Part shown: positions 19,273-27,072 of the stretch, piece after piece
Layout of the letters: each line of letters starts with the position of its first letter
Position numbering within the stretch: the first letter of the stretch is position 1
NCBI RefSeq assembly: GCF_018449795.1
Contig: NZ_JAAVVE010000014.1
Location: forward strand, 1 to 64,000
Direction of reading: 5' to 3'
Source of the DNA: Sphingomonas sp. dw_22
GTDB taxonomy: Bacteria; Pseudomonadota; Alphaproteobacteria; Sphingomonadales; Sphingomonadaceae
DNA: 64,000 bases
Made by a program: the position numbers and the translations under genes
Notes under the pieces: generated by a model
What the model was told of the DNA's origin: nothing
Database searches by the model: none
The model's input: only the letters and a program-made list of their open reading frames with translations

Positions 19273-20666
19273 ACGCGCTCGTACAGATCGATGCCGCAGA
19301 GCCCCGGAAGCTGCTGAGCAGGCTGCGCGGCGGCGGGCTCTGGGATACGCAATACACCACCGAATTCCTGCCCGCGGCGCTGGAGATCGTCGAGCGGCCG
19401 GTCTCGCCGACCGCGCGGCTGACGGCCTGGGTGCTGCTGGGCGGCATCGCCGCGACCTTGGCCTGGCTCGCGTTCGGCAAGGTCGACGTGGTGGCGCCCG
19501 CGTCCGGCCGGATCGGCCCGGTGGGCGACGTGAAGCTGGTCCAGTCGGCCGAGGCGGGGATCGTCCGCAGGATCCTGGTGAGCGAGGGGCAGCGCGTCCG
19601 GAAGGGCCAGGTGCTCATCACGCTCGATCCCACAATATCCTCCGCCGAGAGCGATCAGGTGCGCGCGACGCTGCTCAGCGCCGAGCTGGAGATCGCCCGC
19701 AACCGCGCGCTGATCGACGCGCTCGACGGCAAGGGCTTTCATTTCGTCCCGCCGCAGGCGGCATCCCCGGCAGATATCGAGACGCATAGCAGCCTCGCCC
19801 GCGCCCGGCTGAACGAGATCCAGGCGATGATGGCCGGCGGCGGATCGGATCGCCGGGCCGCGATGTCCGCCTCTGCGGAGGCGGAGGCCCAGGTCCAGAA
19901 GCTCCAGCAGTCGCTGCCGCTGATCGACCAGCAGATCGCCGCCAACGAGGCGCTGGCGGCCAAGGGCTATGTCTCCAAGCTGCGCGTCGTCGAGATGCGG
20001 CGCCAGCGCATTGCGGAAACGCAGGATCTTGCCGCCGCCCGCGCGACGGTCAGCCGCTTCGCGCAGCAGGCGCACAGCGCTTCCAGCACCGGCGTCAAGT
20101 CGCGCGCGGAAGCGCGGGCGCAGATATTGCATGATCTCGCCAAGGCCGAGGACGATGCGCGATCGCGCCGCGGCGAGCTCGCCAAGGTGGGGCTGCGCAG
20201 CTCGTTCCGCGAGATCCGCGCGCCGGTCACCGGTACCGTCTCGCAACTGCTGGTGCATACCGAGGGCGGCATCGTCGAAGGCGCCAAGCCGCTGATGACG
20301 GTCGTGCCGGAATCGGCGCAGCTCCAGCTCGAAGTGATGGTGCAGAACCAGGATATCGGGTTCGTGCGCGCCGGCATGCCGGTGAACGTGAAGCTCCAGG
20401 CCTTTCCCTATACCCGCTACGGCACGATCCCCGGCGTGGTGGAGGGCCTTTCGGCGGATTCGGTGCAGGTGAAGGAAGGCGAGCCGCCGGTCTACAAGGC
20501 GCGCGTCTCGCTCAGCCGCAGCTATATGGATGCCGACGGCCGGCGCATCCCGCTGCGCGCGGGGCTGAACGCGACGGCGGACATCGTCACCGGCCGGCGC
20601 ACGCTGCTGAGCTATCTGGTCAGCCCGATCGTCGAGACGAGCAGCGAAGCGCTCCACGAGCGCTGA
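19269..20666 (+). CDS. HlyD-family type I secretion periplasmic adaptor
   Basis: The 465-aa membrane-fusion protein would link the HlyB-like ATPase to an outer-membrane channel. It has an N-terminal membrane helix (AWVLLGGIAATLAWLAFG), split lipoyl-like halves (GPVGDVKLVQSAEAGIV and APVTGTVSQLLVHTEGG), a long coiled-coil between them with QQIAANEALAAKGYVSKLR, and the C-terminal HlyD tail LRAGLNATADIVTGRRTLL. No TolC-like gene is seen in the window, so a TolC homologue elsewhere is likely. It converges on the EpsI gene with an 11-base gap. Confidence 0.93.
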   Translation: MNALVQIDAAEPRKLLSRLRGGGLWDTQYTTEFLPAALEIVERPVSPTARLTAWVLLGGIAATLAWLAFGKVDVVAPASGRIGPVGDVKLVQSAEAGIVRRILVSEGQRVRKGQVLITLDPTISSAESDQVRATLLSAELEIARNRALIDALDGKGFHFVPPQAASPADIETHSSLARARLNEIQAMMAGGGSDRRAAMSASAEAEAQVQKLQQSLPLIDQQIAANEALAAKGYVSKLRVVEMRRQRIAETQDLAAARATVSRFAQQAHSASSTGVKSRAEARAQILHDLAKAEDDARSRRGELAKVGLRSSFREIRAPVTGTVSQLLVHTEGGIVEGAKPLMTVVPESAQLQLEVMVQNQDIGFVRAGMPVNVKLQAFPYTRYGTIPGVVEGLSADSVQVKEGEPPVYKARVSLSRSYMDADGRRIPLRAGLNATADIVTGRRTLLSYLVSPIVETSSEALHER

Positions 20667-20677
20667 ACGGTTGCCGG

Positions 20678-21388
20678 TCAGGCGGTCTTCGGAGGCGTCG
20701 CGCCCAGGGCGGTCGAGAATTGCGAGCCGAGTAGCGGGGGCAAGGCGGGCTTGGGCAGCGCGCGCATCAATTGCGCCGCGAAGTCGCAATTGATCGCCAG
20801 CCCGGCCTCGGCATCGGTGGTGACGTTGGAGATGCGCACCAGCGCGCCGTCCACGATCAGTCCCGCGACCTGGCTCTTGAGGCGGGCCATGAGCTGCTGG
20901 TTGCCGTTCTGCGGCAGATATTCGCCCACCCGCGTCCAATAGAGGATCTGCTCGGTGCGGTTGTAGCTCGACGCGGTCAGCGCGCGTCCGGGCACCACGA
21001 CCTGTGGCGACAGCGGAATATCGGCGGCGGCGCTGCTGCTCACCGTGAAGCCGAAGAACGGATAGCAGATCTCCGGGCGGTGGAGCTGGAGCAGGTCGGT
21101 CTGCGCGCCGCCATAGGCGATCAGCAGCATCACCGTGGCACCGTCGGCGCGCGAGAAGACGCGGCTGACGACCTGGTTGTAGAGCTTGTCCTCCAGGCTG
21201 TCCGCGCGCGCGGGGGCGATCAGCGCGCCGATGTCCTCCGCCTTCCACGCGCCGAAGGCGTGCGGCATCAGCTCATCGAGCTTGGTGCTGCCGAGCAGGT
21301 TCATGCGGTGGCGCGGCTTCAGCGCCAGTGTCGTCCCCGCCGTGGCGAAGCAGGCTGCGCCGATGAGCAGATCGCGACGGCCGATCAT
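20678..21388 (-). CDS. EpsI-family exosortase-associated protein
   Basis: The 236-aa protein has an N-terminal hydrophobic segment with GRRD just before it (Tat-like) and the EpsI signature LQLHRPEICYPFFGF, with a conserved cysteine. EpsI proteins are encoded beside or fused to exosortases and are thought to assist the sorting process; the exact role is not established. Length and position match the uncharacterised N protein (gelN/spsN) of gellan and sphingan clusters as I recall them. The start overlaps the exosortase stop (ATGA). Confidence 0.85.
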   Translation of the reverse strand: MIGRRDLLIGAACFATAGTTLALKPRHRMNLLGSTKLDELMPHAFGAWKAEDIGALIAPARADSLEDKLYNQVVSRVFSRADGATVMLLIAYGGAQTDLLQLHRPEICYPFFGFTVSSSAAADIPLSPQVVVPGRALTASSYNRTEQILYWTRVGEYLPQNGNQQLMARLKSQVAGLIVDGALVRISNVTTDAEAGLAINCDFAAQLMRALPKPALPPLLGSQFSTALGATPPKTA

Positions 21389-22263
21389 GCGCGCTTGCTC
21401 CGCAGGCCCGTCAGGAATTCGATCAGCCAGTCGATCCCGAAAATCCCCAGCAGCGCCACGATGAACATCACCACGCCGGCGGTATTGTGCAGGAAGCTCT
21501 GCGCCGCCGCGTCGCCCATATGATAGGTGATCAGCACGAGGATGATGATCCGGATGATGTTGGCGATCACCGCGACCGGAATGATGAGCAGCACGATGAA
21601 CAGCGCATAGCGCCAGGACGGCTTGTTCTTGATATAGATGTAGAGCAGCGTGACGACGATCAGGCTCGACAGCGAGCGCAGGCCCGAACAGGCATCCTCC
21701 ACCAGGAGCTGATAGGGGCCGATGAACAGTGTCACGCCCTGGCGCAGGATCGGATAATCGGCCCAGGTGAGGATCGTGGTCGATGCATGGGACACGAATT
21801 CCTTGAGCGGCGCGGTGAGCCGATCGACCAGCCAGTTCGGCGGCGGGATGAGGAAGAACATCCACAGCACCGGGAACCACATCTGCCTGAGCGCCCGGCT
21901 GCCGAGATAGAGATAGGCGATGGCGGTGCCGGTGCCGACCAGGCCAGCCACTTCGATGCTGATGAAATCGAAGACGCGGCCGCCGGTGTAGACCAGCAGG
22001 CACAGCAACAGCAGCAAGCTGCCGATCAGCGGATTGCCGGGCCGGACGACCGGGGCGATCGACTGGCTCTGGCGCCACAGCATCCAGGCGCCGGTCGCCA
22101 GCACGATCGGGCCATGGACACCGCCCTCGGCGCTCCACACCTGCCGCGCCAGCGTGATGAAGGTCGGGATCGCGAGTGTCGCGAAGGCGAGCACCACCAG
22201 CCAGATGCCGTAGGAACGCCGCTGCGGCGAGGAGTCCGCGGAGCGTTCCGCCACGCTCGCCAC
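21385..22263 (-). CDS. xrtV: Exosortase, XrtV type
   Basis: This 292-aa polytopic membrane protein is an exosortase, a transpeptidase-like enzyme that acts on C-terminal PEP-type tags. The catalytic triad is visible: cysteine in VEDACSGLRSL, arginine in IANIIRIIIL and histidine in QSFLHNTAGVV. Other landmarks are FFLIPPPNWLVDRLT and GVTLFIGPYQLLVEDAC. The XrtV label is inferred from sphingomonad context, the PEPxxWA-type targets and the neighbouring small protein. It lies between the CpsD-like gene and EpsI. Its position and size match the M protein of sphingan clusters. Confidence 0.88.
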   Translation of the reverse strand: MASVAERSADSSPQRRSYGIWLVVLAFATLAIPTFITLARQVWSAEGGVHGPIVLATGAWMLWRQSQSIAPVVRPGNPLIGSLLLLLCLLVYTGGRVFDFISIEVAGLVGTGTAIAYLYLGSRALRQMWFPVLWMFFLIPPPNWLVDRLTAPLKEFVSHASTTILTWADYPILRQGVTLFIGPYQLLVEDACSGLRSLSSLIVVTLLYIYIKNKPSWRYALFIVLLIIPVAVIANIIRIIILVLITYHMGDAAAQSFLHNTAGVVMFIVALLGIFGIDWLIEFLTGLRSKRA

Positions 22264-22264
22264 G

Positions 22265-22972
22265 TCAGTAGCCGTTCAACACGCAGCCGATGACATTAGC
22301 GCGGTCGGCGCGCAGCAGGTTGCCGAGCGTGGCGACGTCGTTGATGTAGCTCGAATCCTTGCGGGCGACGATCAGGCTGTAGCCGACGACGTTGGCGACG
22401 CGCTGCGCGTCGGTGCAACTGTTCGAAGCCGTGGTGTCGAAGATCGTGATGTCGAATTCGCGCAGCAACTGGCCCGTGAAATCGCGGAAATGCTCCGACG
22501 AGAGCAGTTCCTGCGGGTTGTTCAGCAATCGGCCGGCCGGGATGATGGACAGGTTCGGAAGCCGCGTCTTGTGGATCACCGTGTCGATCGGCGTCGTGGG
22601 ATCGGACAGATAATCCGTCAGCCCCGTCTGATCGTCGAGGTTGAAGGCGCCGCCGATCGCCGGATCGCGCAGATTGGCGTCGACCAGCGCGGTGCGGATG
22701 CCGATCTGCGCCAGCGCGGTTGCCAGGTTGATCGCGATGAACGTGCAGCCGACGCCTGCGGAAGGCCCGCAGATCGCGAGCGCGCGCCGGCCCTCGCGAA
22801 TGTGGCGCGCGACGATGCGCGTGCGCAGTCCGCGGATCGCCTCGGCCTCGATGCCGCTCGGATCGGCCAGCACGAGCTGATATTCGAGCACGCCCACCGT
22901 TTCGGGAAGCGCCACGCCGCGGCCAGGTTCTTCGCCACGATATTCGGGCTCGTGAGGGGTCACACCTTCCAT
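22265..22972 (-). CDS. CpsD/CapB-like EPS regulatory ATPase with altered P-loop
   Basis: The 235-aa protein has the fold of the bacterial tyrosine autokinases that pair with Wzz-type co-polymerases. Its Walker A region reads ICGPSAGVGCTFIAIN, with cysteine where the invariant lysine is expected. The Walker A' reads ALVDANLRDP, and Walker B-like is TIFDTTAS. It also lacks a tyrosine-rich tail, ending VLNGY. It may therefore be a weak or non-canonical kinase or a pseudokinase. It is coupled (TGATG) to the Wzz-like gene, and its position matches gelE/spsE. Confidence 0.82.
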   Translation of the reverse strand: MEGVTPHEPEYRGEEPGRGVALPETVGVLEYQLVLADPSGIEAEAIRGLRTRIVARHIREGRRALAICGPSAGVGCTFIAINLATALAQIGIRTALVDANLRDPAIGGAFNLDDQTGLTDYLSDPTTPIDTVIHKTRLPNLSIIPAGRLLNNPQELLSSEHFRDFTGQLLREFDITIFDTTASNSCTDAQRVANVVGYSLIVARKDSSYINDVATLGNLLRADRANVIGCVLNGY

Positions 22973-24321
22973 CAGCTTGCCGTAACCTCTTGTTCTTCGA
23001 CTGTCTGCGCGACTTCCTGATAGCCCCGCCGCAGCCGGCTGGGCAGCGAGAGGCCGCTCTGGATCACCGCGAAGACCGGCGCATCGACTGCGCTCTCGAG
23101 GTCTTCCTTGCTGCGGACGCGGCGCCCGAGCAATTCGATCAGCAGCGCGGCGAGCACGCCGATGCCGAGGCCGAAGCCAGCGGACGCGCCGACGATCAGC
23201 GGGATGTTCGGGAAATAGGGCTTTTCCGGCGCGGACGCGTCGCCGAGCGCGGTCATGCCGGCATCGGCGCTCTGGGCCTCGAGCCGCAGATCGGCGACGC
23301 GCGCCGCCGCCTTCACATATTGATCCTGCTTCAGCGACACGTCGCGCTGCATCTGGGTCAGCCTGTCGAGCTTCTCGCGGTCCGCGATCACCTTCGATCG
23401 CGTGGCGGCCATCTCGCCCTCGATCGCGCCGCGATTGACGCCGCCCCCCGGGGCCAGCGCCGCGGTTTCGCGGGCCGCCGTGGCGGCAAGCGCGACGCGC
23501 TGACGCTGGAGCGCCTGGAACACGGGATGGTTGGGGCCGAGCGTTTCGGCTGCCTGCGCGATCTGCTGGTCGAGCTGGGTGAGCTGCGCCTGGGCCGGAC
23601 TTGTGCCCATCGGCATACGCACGGCGTTCGAGGTCGCGGCCGCGACGCTCTGGCCCGAGAGCATCTCCAGCTTCTGCGTGTCGAGATCGACATTGTTGGC
23701 GGTGAGGACGATGCCGTTCGCCTTCGCGAAGGCGGTACGCGCGGTTTCCGCATCCACGAGCGCCTTGCGCGCCGTTTCGGCCTGATCTGCGTACCAGGTC
23801 GCGGATTTGGAAGCGGAATCACGCTTATACGCCAGGCTCTCCTCGAGGAACGACTGGCGGACCAGGTTAGCGATCTGCTCGGCGCGCTCCGGCGTCGAAT
23901 CGACATAGTCGATCTGCAGGATGTTGCTGCCCTCGATCAATTGCGCCCGAGTGCTGGCGATGATCTGCTGCGCCAGCCAGCGCCGGATATCGCCCGATGC
24001 GGCGGCTTTCGACGCATTGAACGCGGCGATGTTGCCGGGATCGTTGATCCAGCCGAGCTGGTCGACCACGCGGCCCGCGGTGCGATAATCCTCGATCAGC
24101 TCGACCTGCGTCTGCGCATAGGCGCGCAGCAGGTTCGAGCCGATCACCTGTCCCGTAACGGGATCGGGCTTGAACGTGTCGAGCACCAGGCGCGTGGTCG
24201 CGCGATAGCGCTCGGGCAGGAACTGAGTCACGATCGTGGCGGTCGCCACGCAGACCAGAAACGTCGGCAGGATGATCCAGCGGCGCGCCCACAATATACG
24301 GAAGAACTGAATGATGCTCAC
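22972..24321 (-). CDS. Wzz-like polysaccharide chain-length/co-polymerase membrane protein (GelC/SpsC-like)
   Basis: This 449-aa PCP-type protein has an N-terminal Wzz domain (SIIQFFRILWARRWIILP, first membrane helix ~12-33), a long periplasmic coiled-coil with heptad-like alanine and glutamine, and a second helix near residue 375. It lacks an attached kinase; the kinase-like protein is separate. GTG at 24321 is chosen because gaggcg lies upstream and the product begins in the usual SIIQFFRIL motif. An ATG at 24378 is possible and would overlap the Wza-like gene. It is thought to set chain length and link synthesis to export. Confidence 0.85.
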   Translation of the reverse strand: MSIIQFFRILWARRWIILPTFLVCVATATIVTQFLPERYRATTRLVLDTFKPDPVTGQVIGSNLLRAYAQTQVELIEDYRTAGRVVDQLGWINDPGNIAAFNASKAAASGDIRRWLAQQIIASTRAQLIEGSNILQIDYVDSTPERAEQIANLVRQSFLEESLAYKRDSASKSATWYADQAETARKALVDAETARTAFAKANGIVLTANNVDLDTQKLEMLSGQSVAAATSNAVRMPMGTSPAQAQLTQLDQQIAQAAETLGPNHPVFQALQRQRVALAATAARETAALAPGGGVNRGAIEGEMAATRSKVIADREKLDRLTQMQRDVSLKQDQYVKAAARVADLRLEAQSADAGMTALGDASAPEKPYFPNIPLIVGASAGFGLGIGVLAALLIELLGRRVRSKEDLESAVDAPVFAVIQSGLSLPSRLRRGYQEVAQTVEEQEVTAS

Positions 24322-24346
24322 GGGTTCGCCTCGCGATTGGAAGAGC

Positions 24347-25243
24347 TCAGAAAACGCGCTCGCCGACGACGACGACATCCCCCGGCTGGAGCGTTTCGTC
24401 GAGCTTCATCTTGCGCTCCGCACCATCACGATAGACCTTCACCCGGCCGGTCGAGCCCGAAGGAGTCAGGCCGCCGCCGCGCGCCAGGGCGCGGCGCAAC
24501 GTCATGTCCGCCCGAATCGGATATACGCCCGGCGCGTTGACTTGGCCATAAATGTAGAATTGCTCCGCTTGGGGCACGAAGAGCTTGTCGCCGGCCTTCA
24601 CCACCGGATCGTCGCTGGGGCCGCCCGAGGCGAGCTTCTGATAGTCGAGATGCTCAGCCGTGCCGTCGGCATGCGTAAGCACGACCTCCTCGGCCGCAGT
24701 GATCTTCAGGCCGCCGGCGCGCGCCAGGATCTCGCTGACCCGGTAGCCGCGGTCGATCGGCTGAAGGCCGGCCACGCCTACTTCGCCGAGGACGACGATA
24801 TAGTTGCTGACGAAGCCGACGATTTCGACGCTGACGATCGGCTTGGCATAATAGCCGCCGGCTCGAAGCTGCGCGGCCAGCTTGTCGGCGAGCGAGATCG
24901 AAGTCTCTCCGGTAACCGGTACCGCGCCGAGATAGGGCAGGGTGACGGTCCCGTCGGAGCTCACGCGGGCGCGGGTCTTGAAGTCGCTCTGGCCGAGCAC
25001 ATCAACCTCGATGACGTCGTCGGCGCCGATCCGATAGCCTGCCGGTGCGACGGCGGGAGCGGGGACGCTCGGAGCTGCGCCGTTCGCCTGGGGCACGGTC
25101 TGGGCCGGGGCCGATGCGAGGGGTACCTGCTGCTGTGCGGGCGCAGGCGTCGGCAGGCGGCGCGTCGGGATCTGGGCGCTGGCCGGCGTGGCGAAGGACG
25201 TGGCGGTGGCCAGGAGCAGGATTTGACGGAGCTGGTTCTTCAT
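24347..25243 (-). CDS. Wza-like polysaccharide export protein (GelD/SpsD-like)
   Basis: The 298-aa periplasmic/outer-membrane protein has a signal peptide cleaved near TPASA-Q, a Q/A/P-rich linker (~25-68), the Poly_export domain (YRIGADDVIEVDVLGQSDF) and two SLBB segments (NYIVVLGEVGVAGLQPIDRG; FYIYGQVNAPGVYPI). There is no lipobox, unlike E. coli Wza. It should form part of the outer-membrane export channel, together with the barrel protein encoded immediately upstream. It sits between the barrel gene and the Wzz-like gene in the sphingan F-D-C order. Confidence 0.9.
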   Translation of the reverse strand: MKNQLRQILLLATATSFATPASAQIPTRRLPTPAPAQQQVPLASAPAQTVPQANGAAPSVPAPAVAPAGYRIGADDVIEVDVLGQSDFKTRARVSSDGTVTLPYLGAVPVTGETSISLADKLAAQLRAGGYYAKPIVSVEIVGFVSNYIVVLGEVGVAGLQPIDRGYRVSEILARAGGLKITAAEEVVLTHADGTAEHLDYQKLASGGPSDDPVVKAGDKLFVPQAEQFYIYGQVNAPGVYPIRADMTLRRALARGGGLTPSGSTGRVKVYRDGAERKMKLDETLQPGDVVVVGERVF

Positions 25244-25259
25244 AGCTGAATGCCTGCGC

Positions 25260-26504
25260 TTAGAGAGACAAGGTCGTCGTGAGGGAGACCCGGGTCGCGT
25301 TGTAATCGATCAGATTCGCGTTGGAAGTGCGCCTGATCTGGCTGCCGTCGAGCCGGAAGCGCAGCCTGCGCCCGGCCTGGTAGGTCAGCCCGGTGTTGAG
25401 TTCGTAGGTTTTATCGCTGCCCAGTTCGAGCAGGCCGGCGAACAGGGGGGAGGGCTGGAAGGACCGTCGGCGGAAGCTGCCACCGCCGCTCCAGCCGATC
25501 CGCGGCGTGATCTGCGTGCTGAGCGTGAAAGCCACCGACGTGTTGACGTCGTAGCTGGCGAAGACGATCTGCGAGGGGCCGGCGGATCGGCTCCCGGTCA
25601 GCCCGATCTGGAAGAAGTCGCCGCGATATTGTGCTGATACGTCGAAGCCGACTCCCTTGAAACCCGATGCGCCCGCGAGCTTGGGGTCGAGCTGGGTATA
25701 GCTCGCCGAGCCCGTGAAGTTCAGCCGGGTGCCGATGCTGCGCTCGAGCTGCAGGCCGGCGGAATAGACGCGCGTGCCGTCGGTTTCGCCGCTGGGCGTG
25801 GGCCGGTTGACATAATCGCTGTCGCTGTACCGTCCGAAGATCGACACGGTACCGATCGCCGGCGAGTTGTAACCGATCTGGCCGGTCAGGCTGGTCGTGT
25901 CGGCGTCCGACAGTTTCCGGATGGGCGTCGAGTTGCGGATTTCCGTGCGGTGGATCGCAATCGAGGGGCGGAAGCCGATCCCGGCCCCGCACCCGATATC
26001 GGCGCCATAGTCGCGCACTTCCTGCGTGTTGTTGATCGACGCGGCCGGGGCGGTCGTCAATACGTCGCCGATGTCGCTCAACTGGCGGCTATAGCTTCCT
26101 TCGCCATGCAGGATGCAATCGGAAAGCACGCGCTGGTTCACGCCGGCGGCGAGGTTCAACCGTTCGCGGTTGAGGCGGGTGTAGCGGCGGTAGAAATTAT
26201 AGCCGAGGCTTCCGCTCAGCGTGAAATCGCCGGTGGCGCGGGGCAGATAGATGTCGAGATCGAGGCTGGGTGCCGCGCTGACGTCGTCATCGGGCTGGCC
26301 GCCGCTCAGGCGCCGGTCGCTCAGCACGACGTTGCTGTCATATTGAAGCTTGACCGTTGCGGCAACGTTGATCTCCCGGCCGCGCTGGCTCTGTGCCAAT
26401 GCGGGCGTCGCGCACGCACAGGTGGCAAGGAGCAGCGCGGTTGCGCACACCCGCGAACGAGCGGGGGTGGTCCCTCCACGAACATGAACCGACAATATGC
26501 GCAC
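25260..26504 (-). CDS. Outer-membrane beta-barrel protein of the EPS locus (GelF/SpsF-like)
   Basis: The 414-aa protein has a signal peptide ending ATPALA-Q near residue 38 and then repeated amphipathic strands with alternating hydrophobic/aromatic residues through to a terminal LTTTLSL. It resembles the BBP2-type barrels found with polysaccharide export systems. It is the first gene of a barrel-Wza-Wzz-CpsD-exosortase-EpsI run, and its promoter must lie in the 26505-26779 region shared with the divergent XrtV accessory gene. Confidence 0.82.
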   Translation of the reverse strand: MRILSVHVRGGTTPARSRVCATALLLATCACATPALAQSQRGREINVAATVKLQYDSNVVLSDRRLSGGQPDDDVSAAPSLDLDIYLPRATGDFTLSGSLGYNFYRRYTRLNRERLNLAAGVNQRVLSDCILHGEGSYSRQLSDIGDVLTTAPAASINNTQEVRDYGADIGCGAGIGFRPSIAIHRTEIRNSTPIRKLSDADTTSLTGQIGYNSPAIGTVSIFGRYSDSDYVNRPTPSGETDGTRVYSAGLQLERSIGTRLNFTGSASYTQLDPKLAGASGFKGVGFDVSAQYRGDFFQIGLTGSRSAGPSQIVFASYDVNTSVAFTLSTQITPRIGWSGGGSFRRRSFQPSPLFAGLLELGSDKTYELNTGLTYQAGRRLRFRLDGSQIRRTSNANLIDYNATRVSLTTTLSL

Positions 26505-26660
26505 TTTTGGCCCCCCAGGCTTATTCGCTCATATCAATCGCCTGTAGATCAGGCAATCGATGTAGACCAGCCGTTGTGCCATGTGTCGCACCTGTCTAGT
26601 TTTGGGGCGATACTAGATCTGGCTCCGGGCAAGTCACGGGCGTTGCGCGGCGAAATTGCA

Positions 26661-26695
26661 CTAGATGCCGCACCATGTGCATGGTGCCAGTCTAG
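26661..26695. promoter_or_regulatory. Nested dyad in the divergent EPS/XrtV control region
   Basis: An inner inverted repeat gcaccatg-tg-catggtgc (26670-26687) is enclosed by an outer pair ctaga (26661-26665) and tctag (26691-26695). A second ctag-type pair, tctagt (26595-26600) and actaga (26612-26617), lies 60 bases away. This is the only intergenic region between the barrel-led EPS operon (minus) and the 83-aa gene with the AAA ATPase (plus). Operator function is inferred from symmetry and position only. Confidence 0.55.
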
Positions 26696-26779
26696 CTACG
26701 CGACACGGGCGCTGCTACGAGCCGGTGCCGGGCAGCGTCGGAGGCCGGTCACCAAGGTTCGCCGCAGGAAGGGATTCTC

Positions 26780-27031
26780 ATGCAGACGCCATATGATTGG
26801 GTGACGGTCGCCATATTCGCGGGCCTGATCGTGATCTTCCTGCAAAGATCCCAGGAAGATTCCGTGGTGCGGGATACCATGATAAGCTATCTTCCGCCCG
26901 CGGTCGGCTGCGCTGTCGCCAACTATCTTGGCAACGAGGAATATCACGTTTTCGCAATCATTACCGTGATACTCGTGCTCGCCTATATCGCGCTGGTGAT
27001 AAAGCCATATGAATTCATCAAGCGCCGGTAA
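26780..27031 (+). CDS. Small membrane protein, putative XrtV sorting accessory
   Basis: The 83-aa protein has three hydrophobic segments (VTVAIFAGLIVIFLQ, SYLPPAVGCAVANYLG, FAIITVILVLAYIALVI) and a basic end IKRR. I associate this kind of small protein with sphingomonad exosortase V loci, where it is named as an accessory, but I could not run a search. The ATG at 26780 has an aggaaggg site upstream. It is followed 41 bases later by the AAA ATPase gene on the same strand, and shares a divergent control region with the EPS export operon. Confidence 0.65.
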   Translation: MQTPYDWVTVAIFAGLIVIFLQRSQEDSVVRDTMISYLPPAVGCAVANYLGNEEYHVFAIITVILVLAYIALVIKPYEFIKRR

Positions 27032-27072
27032 CGCGCGCTGACGGTGAACATTGCTCATGATGAGGTGAATGC

